In this document: piece by piece, positions 5,257 through 5,439 of the stretch
Layout of the letters: each line of letters opens with the position of its first letter
How positions within the stretch are numbered: the first letter of the stretch is position 1
DNA from: a bacterium
GTDB lineage: Bacteria > Desulfobacterota > GWC2-55-46 > S146-80 > JALXFI01
Length of the DNA stretch: 5,439 bases
Assembly: GCA_027069035.1 (NCBI GenBank)
Contig: JALXFI010000060.1
Coordinates: 1-5,439 of the forward strand
Direction of reading: 5' to 3'
Translations under genes and position numbers: made by a program
Notes under the pieces: model-generated
The model's input: only the letters and a program-made list of their open reading frames with translations
The model's database searches: none
Told to the model about the DNA's origin: nothing

Positions 5257-5439
5257 ATGAAAAGTAAGACCACAGCAAAAAGTACCGCAAAAAGAAGTGC
5301 AAGGAAAACCACTAAGGCAAAGAAGGGAACAACAACAAGAAAGAAAGCAACGGCAAGGCTTAGCGAACACGAGCTTCGCACATTGATTGAGCAGAAGGCG
5401 TATGAATTTTACAAGATGAGGGGTGAATCTCATCAGAAT
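5257..5439 (+). CDS. DUF2934 protein with histone-H1-like basic tail (3' end cut by window)
   Basis: Sixty-one codons are present before the window ends, with no stop. Residues 1-33 are almost entirely Lys, Arg, Thr, Ala and Ser, a disordered H1-like tail likely to bind nucleic acid. From about 36, LSEHELRTLIEQKAYEFYKMRG, followed by ESHQN, matches the start of DUF2934, a short domain found in many environmental bacteria and of unknown function. The AAGGAGGT at 5240-5247 is a near-perfect ribosome binding site, nine bases from the ATG, which suggests high expression. Proteins of this kind may be nucleoid-associated or stress-linked; that is inferred. It is transcribed away from the NUDIX gene. 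Confidence 0.8.
   Translation, partial: MKSKTTAKSTAKRSARKTTKAKKGTTTRKKATARLSEHELRTLIEQKAYEFYKMRGESHQN

Noticed and set aside
5233..5433. 66-residue minus-strand Cys-rich frame
   Set aside because: It is the antisense of the Lys/Thr/Ala-rich DUF2934 gene, whose AAG/ACA/GCA codons generate the Cys, Leu and Phe codons.

Overview
The window reads as a stretch of chromosome from a moderately AT-rich bacterium. Six genes lie on the minus strand, and a seventh, cut by the right edge, runs on the plus strand. The gene mix suggests an anaerobic Gram-negative lineage such as Nitrospirota or Desulfobacterota: a stand-alone AMMECR1 protein of the AmmeMemoRadiSam family, a DUF2934 protein with a histone-H1-like tail, a Tat-exported HIRAN protein and a WYL regulator. 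That placement is inference; there is no rRNA or other marker gene here.

Left part (1-1031): an orphan MntA-type minimal nucleotidyltransferase (200-490, minus) sits in AT-rich, gene-poor DNA. It is flanked by two direct copies of a ~98-bp repeat (11-107 and 690-787, about 80% identical by hand alignment). Each copy opens a very short reading frame starting with the same residues, and the left copy has a frameshift relative to the right. No HEPN toxin partner is visible.

Middle (1032-3748): three leftward genes encode a small HIRAN-domain protein with a twin-arginine signal, a AAA+ ATPase with a C-terminal DUF4143 nuclease-like region, and a WYL-domain transcriptional regulator that starts at TTG. 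The regions upstream of the regulator and the ATPase share a tandem TGTCAA motif, so the regulator may control both; this is a hypothesis from sequence similarity only.

Right part (3749-5439): a NUDIX hydrolase and an AMMECR1 protein overlap by 19 bases and are probably translationally coupled. A perfect 24-bp palindrome separates them from the WYL gene, and a degenerate relative of it lies in the next intergenic region. Beyond a 355-bp divergent intergenic stretch, the plus-strand DUF2934 gene begins behind a very strong ribosome binding site and runs off the window.

No complete new system can be demonstrated. The items most worth following are the repeat-flanked orphan nucleotidyltransferase, the exported HIRAN protein and the shared motif linking the WYL regulator to the ATPase.
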